The notes below the pieces were generated by a model that was not told the origin of the DNA, searched no databases, and saw only the letters and a list, made by a program, of their open reading frames with translations. A program made the position numbers and the translations under genes. This document shows positions 43,483 to 56,718 of a stretch of DNA of 64,000 bases, one piece after another (position 1 is the first letter of the stretch; every line of letters starts with the position of its first letter). The DNA is from Panorpa germanica (Eukaryota; Arthropoda; Insecta; Mecoptera; Panorpidae): assembly GCA_963678705.1 (NCBI GenBank), contig OY783205.1, positions 6,324,001-6,388,000 of the forward strand, written 5' to 3'.

Positions 43483-43764
43483 TTACTTTATAAGTTTACG
43501 CACCGTCCTGGAGCTAGTATAGTTTCAGCATAATCTTAACATAAACAACTCTGGAATGCGTACCTCTGCCTGATAGAGTGACGCAATAGACTTAGCCCTT
43601 GCCCTGGTCCAAGGCACTGCGAAACGATATTCATTAATATAACAGTCCTTGATATGTACAGTTCTTTAATATATCAGTTCTATAATATTCAGTTCTTATA
43701 TTTGTTAATAAATACTATTGTACCAATATTATGTCCGGCTTATGATTTGTAGTTAGTAAATCCT

Positions 43765-44310
43765 AATTATTCCTGACAATAGTAATTCTTGAATTTGATT
43801 TTAGTTGATTATTTTTCCTGATAATTTGTGTGTACTCAATCACAATCGTTTTTAACGTCTTTTCTATAACTCTTGTGAACTTATATTGTGTGAATTCTAT
43901 TACCTATTCGTATGTTGTATTGTTACGCTACAGACTCACAATCTCACAATAAATATTTGCCATCTGGAGACTCGAGACTGTACGCTATACCGCTACAAAC
44001 ACAATTTTATCTATAGCTGTGTATGTATTGTACACTATATTTGTTAAAAAAATCAAGTTTTAATGCATTACCTGAAACGTTTTCCTCTTTGTTTAAAGTT
44101 TAATACTGTATTACTATAAAAGAATATTGTTAAGGAAGGTGCAATCTATGATTCTGTTTTAACAGTTTTTCAATACATCAAACCAAACTAAAGTTACATA
44201 CAGTTAAAAATTAGCTAATTTCAGAGTTCATTTTGAAATATTTACAAAAAATATATATTTTATTTATTTTAACATTTATTTATAATTTTGTACTTTTTTT
44301 CTTCAAATTA
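43765..44310. repeat. Right arm of the long inverted repeat, outer part
   Basis: Diverged reverse complement of 1-660. The match is still visible at the end corresponding to base 1 of the window, so its true outer end cannot be placed. Confidence 0.8.
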
Positions 44311-46537
44311 TGATTATTGTACTTACACAGCGTAGGCAGCCATCGCACTTTTTCCACTGCAAAAATTTTAAGTGATAAATGCCCAATCAATATATTTTTA
44401 CAACAAAATAATTTTAATGCGTACGCAGCTCAACTATAAATACAAACCAAAAACAATTTTCTTGTTCTCGAATCTGAGCGTACTTTCGAACGAAAAGAAA
44501 ACGCGTATTATATTCAACACTACAATTCTGTGGGAACGGAACAACGGCATATATTGAGCGATTAATCAAGGAAACATGAAGAGAACAACTGAACAAGTTT
44601 ACTACTTGGACTACGTTATGTTAGTATACATTGCTGGAGTCTAGACTATTCATGTTGCCGTGATACTCAACAATCACAGCGATCCATTGCATCATCATCA
44701 TCATATTCGAATTATTGCTTGATGTTAGTATATAATCTATTAGTTAGTAGACCGGACGCTAGAGGTTAGTGAGGACCGAATTCCACCAATGGATTTAAGT
44801 TAACAAAAGGTCAAAAATTAATAATGCGGATCTTGCCGGTCAAATATTTGGTCCATTTTTATTTTACCCCTCTACTCTTATTTGTAAAGGAAATGTATTG
44901 AGTACAATCTATAAAATCATTATTTTATTAATATTCCTTTAAATGCGGTTAAAGAAATAAAGACATCAAGTATTATTAATTCAGTGTTTAATTTAATATT
45001 ACCCAACCCATAGTTCCAATAGAAACTATGAAAGATTGTGTGAATTAAAAAAAATTACAAGTTAAAAGTTAAGTTAGTTGAAAAAAATTATTACACTCAT
45101 TTTTAAGTACCTTTTGAACTCAGTTTTACCCAAAATCTGAAAAAAAACCTAGTTTGTTTTTATAATTTTATATACTAATGTTTAATATAAATTAATTTAT
45201 ATTATTCAAATCTTTGTTACTTTTTACCGTTTGAAGAAACAGGGTAACATAAGGAGCACGTTCAATAATCTATTCAACGTTTCAAAGTCAGCGTACAGTC
45301 GATGGACGAGGTTATGGGGCCCTGATGCTATGCACAGCTGAAAAACGATGCGGCTTACTTGTGACAAAGGCTTGTCCGGTTGTGACAATGACAACAACAA
45401 GGGGTGCCTTTGGTAGACAAGAACAACAGAGGTAATGTGCTGTAAAGATGCTACAAAATGGCAAAGGGTTTTACGAAAGTCGCGGTCAATTTTAGTTGTA
45501 ACGATTTTATAACTGTGTCTAGGTTTCCAGAACTGGTCTTGTAGCCTCTTTTTAGTCTAAATCTTATTTATTAACTTACGAGTAACTTAACACATTTATT
45601 TCAAGTATCCATAAATTACGTCGCACAATTTTCATGAATTTTTGCTCTTTATCGACATTATTGCTTTATCGACAGTTGAAGATAAAACTATTTTTTTAAA
45701 CTAATATTATTAAAATGTTTCTGTAGTCTTCTTACATACAAGTTATTTTATATGAGATTATCCAACAATATATTATCTATTGCATTTCATTTCAAAACAA
45801 TATTAAATGTATTACTTTCAAATGAAGTATCTTTCTTTGCACGAATATCTGAGTCGGACCGAGAGAATTACTAACTTTGGCGTTTCTTAGTATAATAACC
45901 TTAGTCTACTATATAAATAAAATTCAAATAGGATCCCTATTTCTTTACAGTTTGGAGACCCCTTTACCTCTCTCGCATGCACATCGAATTGTTTGGGGTT
46001 TACGTTTCGTGAAAAAATACGCAAAAAATTATAAATACAGCAGCTGTCAATTAATATTCTTAGTTATTGAATATAGGACCGATTTCTTCTGTACTAATTC
46101 AAACACCTATTAAGTGACACACCTCTATAAAATATAAACAATCAGAATTAGTGTCAGGAACTTAAGCTTCATCAAGGCGGGACAAAGACTATAAACTGCA
46201 GCACTTTTCAAAAATAACAACTATTAATTTTAGTTATTTTCAAGCACTGATTTATTTGTTCATTTATTGTATAAACTAATTACTAATTAATTTAAAATTT
46301 TGATAATCCATTAATCATGTCAAATGTAAAGAAGTTGTTGGGGCCGTGATGCTAAATGATATAAGCTTCGTGATGCTAAATAAAAAAGGGAAGAAAAAGA
46401 ATTAAAATCAAAATAAGACATACAATTTTTTTTAAGACGAATATTGTTAAATTTTTTAATTTAAAACACATTGGTCATGCTCAAATTTGTTTGTATTTGT
46501 TAAATACTCGTAGTATCTAACTCTATGCCAGTGTGCT
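44311..46537. other. Intergenic with a diverged third copy of the arm family
   Basis: No gene. Around 45,205-45,365 the sequence resembles 2,600-2,760 in direct orientation, including 'gcacagctgaaaaacgatgc' and 'ttaccgtttga'. Near 46,340 and 46,370 short phrases 'gtgatgctaaat' echo the same family. Confidence 0.5.
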
Positions 46538-46540
46538 TAA

Positions 46541-47238
46541 GGCCTGTCTCAGTATGGGACCGTATTTAAGCGAATTTCTGCCGGACGTATACGGGCTACT
46601 ACGCTTTACCTATCCGAACCATGTAAATGTAATGAGATCGCTCTTGAGCTCTCAGACTGCACGCTACAAAGCCGTCCGAATATGGGCGGCACTACCTCGC
46701 ACATTAGAAGCGTATAAAGGCGAATTTTATCCAAGCCTTTGTACATGCAAACAGCCGCCTAGACTGGAGGGGATACCTAACATCGCTTCTTCTTTCGCTG
46801 CAATACGGGTCTTTTCGCCTCTATCGCGACATCGCGTATGACGAGTATGTCCCTTTAATACCAGTAGTGTATCGATAAAAATTAAAGTTAAAGTTTGCTC
46901 TCATAATAAATATTAGTGCTAAAGAACTCCAATACATCCCCTACAGTTCACAAGTTAGTTATCTGACGACTACAGGAGATCACTACAGGCTAACAAATCA
47001 ATAACAAAACAAAAACCAATAACATAAAATAAGATAATATACCCTTATCTTATTATCCAAGCACACCAGATTTATGACGTAAACATCAAGAGGATGCTGT
47101 ATCATAAATATAGATAAATAAATTAGTATAAACATGTATTGTGACACACATAGGCGGTTTGCTTTGTAGCTGATCCAACACGCCGATTTACGTCCGAATA
47201 CGCCGCCGCTAAAATACGGTCCCATACTGAGACAGGCC
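46541..47238. mobile_element. PIF/Harbinger-like MITE (0.7 kb)
   Basis: TIRs GGCCTGTCTCAGTATGGGAC at both ends, flanked by TAA (46,538-46,540; 47,239-47,241). Its left 200 bases are homologous to the inverted right end of the 41,783 element. No transposase coding. Confidence 0.88.
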
Positions 47239-47241
47239 TAA

Positions 47242-48842
47242 CTTGCACTTTAATTTACCGCGCAATGAAGTTGCCGCTGGAACCAAGAACCCCGCCTTGA
47301 CTCTCTGTTTTCAGGAATGGAATCACAAATAACATAAATGCAAATGTATTTCAAAGATTTGCCGTATTGTTTTCTTCCCTCTATACTGTGAAGTTATTTT
47401 ACAGTAGGAGGCGTCTTCTTTTTATAGTTTCGTGTTGTTGGCCCGATGCCTCTGGTCGGCTCTGATATTACGTCTTAGAAAACAAGAAACATGGTCTTCA
47501 TGGTTCATGCTATGAAGGTATCATGCTTAAGCTATTCAAATACAATACATCGGAGAAACAAATCATGTATGTGTTCCTGTTACTTGGAGCGAAAATTCAC
47601 TTGCTGTGCACTCTTTGTTTACATTTTACTTTATTAGAGCAACATGCTTATTAATTAAAGTAAAAAATGTGCAAAGAATATGAATGTCAACATGCACTGT
47701 GAGTTATGCGACTCTATTACTTAAAGTGAAGATTTAACATTTAGTCTTGAATCCGGTTGCTGCATCCGGTAGTTAGTGAGTTAGTTAGCGGGTTAGTTAG
47801 AGACCGCGGGCGGATGTATAGTAAAACAAGAATACAAAATGGGGTTTTTTAACTAATTTTTTAGCAACGCTATTTTAATTTTTGATTGAAATAAAGGTTA
47901 TATTATATTACATATTTTTTTTAATTTACAAAAGTTGACAGAGATACCTACTATGAATTTCAGTGTTGCTGCATGTTTTAGCTCTGCATAAGATGTTACA
48001 GAAGAAATAAGTAATACAGATTAATTTTTCTTATTCACAACCATCACAATATAAAATTTCGTGGGATACACAACTAGCTGTTAGAAGTAAATGACGTATA
48101 GCACTAGCTTCTCTGCTGTTTAAAAGAGATGGCAAATTAGCGGATGTGAAGTACCATGCAGTAGTATTTCCAATAACGTTGACCATTTTAATTGTCCTAA
48201 AAATAGTCTTTTAAATTTTCTAAAATATAGCGAGTTGTTAAAATTATTGAAAATAATAATATATTAATAAAGGTATTTATTAACTTCAATCCATGTTCTA
48301 TTTTAATTAAACAAAACACAGTAATATTTAACATTTTAAGGTGTTATTATATATTATGGTATGGTCTTCTAAAGGCATTATAGTAATGAACTCATGACTA
48401 TATAAAAACATGATTTGTATAAAAACATACAATTAAAAAATAACACTAAAAATTACAACAGCAGATAGAAATGATATTTAATACTTATTAAACTTGATAG
48501 AAAACAATTGATTCAAAACAATCACTGTTACGAATAGTCGCGCATACTCGAATACTTGTGGAACAAGCATTTTGAATGTTGTGTGGAGCGAACATGTATT
48601 ACGTACAAATCGTTATTGTTATTTTACTAGTTACTCGGTAGATGTCTCTAGTTCTCGTAATATTTTTTGAATGTACTGTTGTTAGTCTAACATCTCGGCG
48701 TTGTTGTACGTTGTTAGCTCACTAACACGGCTGAATTTTGATGTCACGGTACTCTGTAGCGAAATTTTTTTATTGTTACTGGATTATGATCCGAATCAGT
48801 TTGAGTTAATGTTACTTCCAGTATTTGTATTGCTTGCTAAGT
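47242..48842. other. Intergenic, nothing certain
   Basis: No gene. 'gttagttagcgggttagtta' type short repeats occur near 47,770-47,810. A TGTTACGAATA start near 48,527 looks LTR-like but has no recognised partner. Confidence 0.4.
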
Positions 48843-49576
48843 CTATATAACTTGTTCCTTGTTGTCAGCAGAGGGGTGTAATGTGTTGGTGTTGTCCAGG
48901 AGATATTTGTGCAGCGCATTGCCGTTCCAGGATGCATGTTTAGCGTTAAGATCGTCCGGTATCATTACTTTATTATTCAGTTTGAACAATGTGTTTAGGT
49001 CTGCTTTACTTATAACAGTGTTAGGTGTATATAAATAACTACTAGGGTGTGATTGGTTGTTGTACACATTGTAATGTAACTGCTGTTGCTTCAGTGCTAT
49101 GTAGTGCCGGTAAATTAACGTATGTATGTTTTATTGAATTTTTTATCATGACTGCTGTGCATCCTCCCATGCTATGTGCTCTGTCGGTTCTATATATTGT
49201 ATATTTATCTAAAATTAGTCGGTGCTGCGGTTTGAGCCACGTTTCACTTAGTAGTGCATCGTCTATGTCTTCGTTTTTCATTATGTTTCAAGAGTTCTTG
49301 TGGGGTAGTAAGCTGTGGCAGTTCCAATATAGTACTTTTATGATTAATCTAGTAGTGATAGGAAGCAATTTAGTAGTATTTTTAGCTTTGTTTTCCTGTC
49401 TGGGGTTTTTCTATATTGGTGATGCAATCCGAGAGTGCTTGCATTGACGGCATGGTAAAATTTGCAGTATCAGTATCTTTATCTGTAGTGATGGATTCAT
49501 TTAATTGATTGTTGGCTGTCAATATATTTGCATACGTCGTTGGCGCTCGTTGTGTTGTTCTGGGTAGTGGGGTCAC
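48843..49576 (-). pseudogene. Non-LTR retrotransposon fragment A (ORF1 end and endonuclease start)
   Basis: On the minus strand, an ORF1-like tail (49,576-49,382) is followed by the start of an APE-type endonuclease: VLYWNCHSL near 49,350, then LLSETWLKPQHRLILDKYTI and GGCTAVMIKNSIKH. A stop and shifts interrupt it. The fragment stops in the endonuclease (PDDLNAKHASWNG); RT is absent. Probably Jockey-like, low certainty. Confidence 0.75.
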
Positions 49577-49737
49577 AGGATCACTTCAGGTCAACCGGTG
49601 CCTCCAGTCGAAAACGCGCCATATATTGTTGATGAACTATCGATAAATCAATGATTATAAATATTTGTCAAATTTTATTAACTTATATTATATACTAAAT
49701 ATATATATATTATATATATACCATTTTAATGTCAATG

Positions 49738-52700
49738 TTAAATATCAATTTTGTTTTCTGTTACAAACTCAGTGACTCTTTTGGTACTTTTTTCTGATGT
49801 TAATAAATACAACACATTTACTGGAAAAAACACTTTACTTTTTAGATCTCGCAATAATTTGTCTATTTGATTTTTAATAAGTTTAGATTCTAAAATCATA
49901 TGATCTATTGTGCCTTCCTCTCCACAACGACAGTTTGGAGATCTTACCAATTTTATTTTATGTAGATGATATGGACTTAATAGATATGGTAGTAATAGTT
50001 GAAATAAATTTGCTAGAGTTTGATTTGTTGAACCATACATTTGTTGATATTTTTGGATTATGCTTATAAAATTGTTTTCCGGTGAGAGTACTTCTGTCGT
50101 TATAGATGTTTTGCCAATCTACCAAACAATTTTTATTGATTAGGGATTTAACATCGCCCATCGTCCACCTCACATCAAACTCTTCTCCATTTAAACAAGC
50201 TTCTCTAGCCAACCTATCAGCCATTTCATTTCCTTTTATACCTGCATGACCGGGAATCCATAAAAATTTAACATTTATATTCTTTTCCTTCATTTTTAAA
50301 AGATAATCCTTAACTGTGCATATTTTGTAATTGTTATTGGTTTTGAATGTATTGTTATTTATAGATAAACAAAACACTACGAGAGTCTGTGACGATTAAT
50401 ATATTCTTATTATCAGTGTTTTGTATTAAATCTAAAAGTTTCATAATAGCAGTCAATTCTGTATTATACGAATTTGAGGTGTTCTTGAGTTTATATTTAT
50501 ATTGTTGTTCTGTATTATGGTTATAAATACCTATTCCTCCAGTTTTATAATTTTTGTTCAAAGATCCATCAGTAAACCATATGCTCCAGTTTATATAATC
50601 TTTTGTTATGTATTCCATATATTTTTGATAAACTTTTTCATTACTTTCATTCTTATTAAAGTAATTTACTTCTGTATCAATTTTTGTCAAACTTATCTCA
50701 AGCTGGAATTTGAAGAAAGGGATAATCTCATGTACCTCTATGTTTAATTTTTCATATCTGTCGAAACTATTTAGGAGTGCCGGTTTTTTTCTGATTTATC
50801 CAGTAGGCACTATTAAAAGAACATGTAATTTTTCTATTCTTGTATTTTAGGGAATACATGAATTATGTATACTTTTACAATAAAAATTATCTGCGATTTG
50901 TTGTATTCTGACGCTGACTGGGGAGGGATATTAGTTAAGTAATTAAGAATTTGACATGGTGTTGAAATCATTGCCCCTAATATTATCCTTAAACATTTAT
51001 ATTGTATGATTTCGATTTTTTTTAACCTGGAGTTATTTGCGGTGCAGATCATGGTGCTAGAGTAATCAATATGAGGTCTAACTACCGCTTTATATATTTG
51101 TATTAATGTTGTTGGATGTGTGCGCCCCATTTATAACCAGCTATACATCTCATCAAATTAAATCCTTTTTGACATTTGGAAATGATATTGTGAAACTTCT
51201 TTCGCCCAAGTACTCTTTGTGTCAAAAAATATACCCAGAAATTTGATGTTTGATCTAACCGTTATGTTCTTATTTCTAATGGTTATTTTTGGACTAGATA
51301 TAATTGAATTATCATAATCAATCAATTATCATAATTCTATGTCTTGTAAAGATAACAATTTTGTTTTCTTGTGAAGATATGTTTAAATTGATTTCCTTTA
51401 AAAGATCTTCTAGTTTTCTTAGTTTTGTTTGTAGTCTATTTTGCGCTATGTCTTGCGTATGACCCACACTGTAAATAACTATATCGTCTGCGTACATCAT
51501 TACTGTTGTATTATTATCTGATAATGATGTTATGTTTTCTGTATATATAGTGAATAGCAATGAAAATATTATGGAGCCTTGTGGAATTCCATGATTACAA
51601 ATAATAGGGTTGTTTGTCTTGTTATTGTATCTAACTATTATCTCTCTATTTTGAAAGTAATTAGTAATCCAGTTGCACATTTTCGAGGATATACCTATCT
51701 TTTCTAATTTCTCTTTTAAAGTATTCAGATTGACATTGTCATATGCAGCTTCTATGTCTATGAAAGCTATCATATAGTGGTTCTTACTATATGTTTTTTG
51801 AATATCGATATTCAATATATTCAAATTGTGCTGCGTACTCCTTGTTTTTCTAAAAGCAAATTGTAGATTCTGTAATCTTTTATGATGTTCTAGAAAGCAT
51901 TCTATTCTGTTTTTGATAACTGCTTCCATGGTTTTGCCCATACATGATAACAAAGTGATTGGTCTATATGATTCTTGTTTGTTTGGATCCTTACCTGGTT
52001 TTAAAATCGGAACAACAATATGTGTTTCTTCCAATCTAATGGTATACAAGCAGTACTGAAAGATAGATTAAATATATTTGTCAGGTGGTTTATTGCATTG
52101 ACCGGAAGGTTTTAAATCATTTTGTAATTTATTTTATCGAATCCTGTGCTACTATTTTTATTATGTTTTAACTCAAAATTAACTTCTTTTATAGTTATAG
52201 AATTATCCAGGAAATTTTCTTTAATGTAAATTATGAGTTGTAATAATTGAGCTGTTAGTTTGTGAAAATCTATTTGTAACAAATTCTTCTATCAAATTTT
52301 CACATTCAAGTTATCACTTATTCTTTTAGTACTATAGTTTTTATTATTAATTTTTCTTATATTATTCCATACAATATTAGTTGTTGAGTTCGGATTTAAG
52401 CTCTCGCAGAAGTTCTGCCATTCTATTTTTTTCCGGGCTCTAAAATATCGTCTAGTTTTTGCTTGATGTTTTTTAAAATTTAAATAATTTGTCATTGTCA
52501 TGTTTTTGTTAAATGTAGTTAGGGCTAATTTTCTTTGAGCTATCATTTTGTTGCACACATTTGTCCCACCATGATGGTTTAATTTTATTAGGAGCTATAT
52601 TGTATATTTTGGTAAATAGAATATGTTTGTTAGCCGAATCGTTAATAATATCTCTAAACTGAATATATTTGTTTTCAACGTCATTAGGATCACTTGTGTT

Positions 52701-53500
52701 TCGGCTAGTACAAGGAGATTATATTCTATTTTCTATTTCAATACTATATTTCTGCCAATCAGCTTTTTTAAAATTTCTCCTCATTATAAGTTCTGATGGA
52801 GAGAATCGGTCCTTCTTGTCATTAAAACAGAAAAAGATTGGGTAGTGATCACTACCGAGGCTACCTGTAAGAGTTTGCCACGAAGTAATTTGTTGTGTTA
52901 ACGTCATAGATACCAATGTGAGATCCAATATACAGTCCCTTGTACTGAGATTGCTTACTCTAGTTGGTTTATCATCGTTGATAATATTTAAATTTTCGTT
53001 TTCTATGAATTCTAACAATTCGTTACCTTCATACTGACTACCTGGACAGTTTATATCCCAAGCAAGATTAGTCGCAATGAAATCTCCAGCCAGTATAACA
53101 GGAATAGTTATTTTATCTGTGATTAGTTTGAATTAGATAGTTTATGATTCGGTTTAGCATAGATTGATAAAATACATATTACATCAGTTTCGTTATGTGT
53201 TATAATTATTCCAGCTATTTCGACCGAATTAAATGGATTATTTAACATTACTCGTTTATATTTTATAGATTTATGTATCAAGATAGCAACACCCCCGTGA
53301 GGATTATAGTTTGTATTCTGTATACTATCTTCTCTTTCAATAAAATAGCCTTTGATGTTGAAATTGAGATTTTTTGTTAAAAACGTTTCTGATAGTATGC
53401 ATAATATGTATGTTATGCTTCTGTAACATATGTTGTATTTCCTCTTTAATATATCTGACTCCTCTACAGTTCTGTTGAATAGAATTTATCATTTTAACTG
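49738..53500 (-). pseudogene. I-clade-like non-LTR retrotransposon ORF2 (EN-RT-RNase H)
   Basis: Read on the minus strand. Endonuclease starts near 53,490 (NSIQQNCRGVRYIKEEI) and continues to GSDHYPIFF (about 52,840). RT spans 52,049-51,318 with ILKPGKDPNK, FIDIEAAYDNV, HGIPQGSIIFSLLF and YADDIVIY. RNase H is at 50,570-50,200 with TDGSLN, NTELTA, VTDSRS and HAGIKGNEMADRLA. A C-terminal CRCGEEGTIDHMI zinc motif is at about 49,920. EN plus RNase H points to the I group. At least six frameshifts or stops separate the parts. ORF1 is absent, so the copy is 5'-truncated at about 53,500. Confidence 0.9.
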
Positions 53501-53551
53501 TTTTAATTAATGATTAATTTTTATATCTGATGTCTTAGACCAAAATTAGAC

Positions 53552-56191
53552 ATGTCTAAAGCAGTCCTAAAGTACAGTTCACTTAAAACCAGTAAAAACA
53601 AATATGGTCCTACAGAGATAGATAAATTACCAATTAAATCTATATACAATGACGACGTTTATTGTGTTTTATGTGCGTTTAAAACAAAAGTGAGATCTAA
53701 TATGGTAAGACACTTACAACAACATGCTGCTGAGAAACTAGTTTCAGCTATAGCTCCTGTTAATCCAGTTCCTTGTTTAGTAACTAATGAAAAACACTTT
53801 GATAAAATGACTAACTTAGCTATTAGCTCCCACGAGGACGGTCGTGCTGGTCTGAAAACTACAAAAATATTGATTCGTTGACATTAGAAGAAGAAAAGGC
53901 CATTCCTATGTATATATCAGCAATGAAACGATTTGTTTGTGGAATTTCAAATTGCAAGTACTTAACAGTTAATGCAGAAATGCTAAAGCACCATTACAAA
54001 GCACCCTACATTCCGATGACACCGACTATAGTTGCCCACATTGTCCTAACAAGGGCGAACAAATATTAAAAGGACCAATTTGTATAGATGATATATTAGC
54101 TCACCTAAGAAATCACGAAGCTAAGTTATATAGATGTCCTCATTGTGTATATTATAAAAACCATAAATATCTTATTGAAACTCACTTAAAAGATAACCAC
54201 TCAGATTTAGCTGGTACCGTAATGATATTAAGAGAAGTTGAAGAAGATAATACATTAACAGATGAAAAATCTTTAAAAGTAAAGAAGCAAAAGAATTGGA
54301 AATGTGATTTATGTACTACTAAAACTGTAGATCAATCTGAAATATCTCAGCATGTTTTGGAGAATCATGGGTTGCGATTTCAGTGCCAATGTGGTCTCTG
54401 TATGTTTAGATGTTCTGAAACTATTCACTTCGGTGAGCATTTTTCTGTTAGGCATGTTGATCAACCAATTCAGTATGTGTCTATGTATTCAAAAGTAATT
54501 TCTGTAGGAGATATTAAAAAATTGTCAACAAGTGGCTCCGATCTTGATGATACAACGCCTTTATGGAGCAGAGAGAACAATGGATGTCGTTATATTAGAG
54601 GTATTCTACTAGATGAAGAAAATGATAAAATTACAACTTCGAATACAACTAAAGGAATAGTTAAAGTAGCTCTTAATGATTCCACAAAAGGGTCTACATC
54701 TGAAAAGTCACGTTGGATAGATAGCTTTGTTTCGCCGTCGAAATTACGTAAACGAAAACATAAGTCCAACACAACAGCTATAGCTACAGCTACTATCGAT
54801 ACTGAAGAAACGGGGGAGATTTTGAACACTGAATCAAAAGGAACTAAACGAAGAAGAACGGTAGACTCAGTAAAAACTAAAATACAACTCAATAATTCCG
54901 AAATTAATGACGTCTCATTATTGGATGATAAAAATCAATTTATGTTACCAGATTCTTCTATGGATTTTGGCCCTATAATTGATTTTACTTTAGAGGATGA
55001 TGTTATCGATATAAGTGCTATAGGAGATTTAGATGACACCGATTCTCCTTCTATGGACACCGATATACCTTCTAGCTATATTAATATAACGAATGATATA
55101 CCGCAAATGATGTCGGCATTGAATAATGATTTCGTTGATTCAAATGATGCTGGCGTTGTGGTTGAAGGATTTTTTGGACCATACGGCGAACCAAAAGATG
55201 GGAAATTTGTTTGTCCATTGTGCGTAAAATTCACCACAGCAAGTTCAGCTGAAATGGAAAACCATCTATTCATTGAACTGCAATATATGCGGTGAGTTAC
55301 AATTTAAAACAATTTGTATTATTAGAAAGGCAGTTTACCTGTTAAATATGATGTAGCATTGTTTTGCAAATCAATACTGTATTATAATGTAAATACTTTT
55401 ATATTTTTATATGAATTATATAAGAAATTGCAAACAGAAATATTAACTTAAAAGAAGTAATAATTTAAAACTATTAAATAAAATTGTTAAATATATCATA
55501 GTATTCTAGCATGTTTTAAATTAATATAATTAATTATTATACCATTTTTCAATGTAAATATTTTCATAAATTTAATTCACTTATTTTTGTATTACAGGTG
55601 GCAATGTTGCACATGCCACATACTAAATCTAACCTGACTGTTAATAATAATACAATAGAGTCTATTGATTTATCAGAATCCCCGATTCAACAAATTCAAG
55701 AAACTGTCCAGAAAGTTGAGAATGTTTTTGTAAATGTCACCAGTTCAGATGTTAAGCCATTGTCCAATGTTAAAAATATTGCCCCTTTTTCCAAAATTAT
55801 CTCAACACCGTTTAACCCTAAATCGGATTTTGTTTTATCTATACCTCAAAGTGTATGGAAAGAATTAAATAACAATAGTAACTCTAATCGTTTGGCTAAG
55901 GCATGGACAAATATATTTGCAAGCAAATTTAAATTTTTTAACAACAAATGCGTTCTATTATTTAAGTACAATAGAATTAATCAAAATTTTTCAAATATTT
56001 ATTTTAATGCAAAGGCAGTTTGTAAATTTTCTGGTTGTGCTAAATATTACTTTAGAGTTTATAAACATTCTAAAAACGACAGCAATGTATTGGTTCATGT
56101 CGAACAAAATGGTGTTTTTCATCATAACGCGGATGAATTCCATAGACGGCAAATTAGAGGAACAGTTCGCAATCGTTTCAAGAATTTCTAA
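53552..56191 (+). pseudogene. Multi-zinc-finger gene with three single-base frame shifts
   Basis: Start ATG at 53,552. About seven C2H2-like fingers: YCVLCAFKTKVRSNMVRHLQ, FVCGISNCKYL, YSCPHCPNK, YRCPHCVYYKNHKYLIETH, WKCDLCTTKT, and FVCPLCVKFTTASSAEM leading across a GT-AG intron (55,292-55,597) into RWQCCTCH. The C-terminal exon ends with CKFSGCAKYYFRV ... VEQNGVFHHN, which resembles a WRKY/GCM/FLYWCH-like zinc domain. The frame must shift by -1 near 53,855, near 54,003 and near 55,620. All three are consistent with loss of one base. The retained intron shows it is not a processed copy. It is either a young pseudogene or an intact gene with assembly indels. A DNA-binding role is inferred from the fingers only. 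Confidence 0.75.
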
Positions 56192-56718
56192 TTTAACAAT
56201 ATGGTTGTTGTATATATCCAACAGCATTAATTTTTTCTTGTCCATCATAAATCTTGGAGGTGTTGGAAGTGTCAGCCAAATCACGCGTATGCCTTTTAGC
56301 TTCTTTGCAATTGATTGAATTATTTGCTTGAACTTCCTTGGTGAACAGTTCTGAAAATATTTTATTATATATAGTATTATAAATATTCAGATATTTTGAT
56401 TTCATTGTGAATAGTTATATTTTACTTACATTTATAACATCGTTTATTCCAATCATCACCAAACCTTTTTTTATTTTTGCGTCGCTCTCTTTTACGTGAC
56501 GAAGGCTGCATTCCAACTGTCGAGCAGTTCTCCCACTTACAGCTCTGTCTACCTTTTTCACTTTTCGTGGAATGTTAAAAACACATTTTCCATAGCGCAC
56601 TAAAAAGCTGTCACCAAATAAGTAGTATTCACGGTCCTAGAATATTAAGTTAGTCAATTACTTCAGACTATTATTTGTTCTATTATATGTAATAGTAATC
56701 CATTTTTAATCTTACCAT
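55991..56718 (-). CDS. SGNH-hydrolase-like gene with three exons
   Basis: Exon 1 supplies only the ATG (56,718-56,716), followed at once by the donor GTAAGATT. Exon 2 is 56,636-56,430 (acceptor ATTCTAG, donor GTAAGT). Exon 3 is 56,350-55,991 (acceptor TTTTCAG). All junctions are in phase and give 189 residues. LFGDSFL near the N-terminus matches block I (GDS) and GINDVI matches block III (GxND) of SGNH/GDSL hydrolases; VIWLTLPTPPR follows as usual. No C-terminal DxxH is visible, and the last ~65 codons are antisense to the end of the zinc-finger gene, so the 3' end may be truncated or spliced elsewhere. Esterase function is inference. Confidence 0.6.

Noticed and set aside
1..44310. Maverick/Polinton or giant virus interpretation of the long inverted repeat
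   Set aside because: No DNA polymerase B, packaging ATPase, adenain-like protease or capsid gene is present; the integrases belong to the LTR elements.
48527..48842. Solo LTR starting TGTTACGAATA
   Set aside because: No partner, clear end, target duplication or primer site could be shown.
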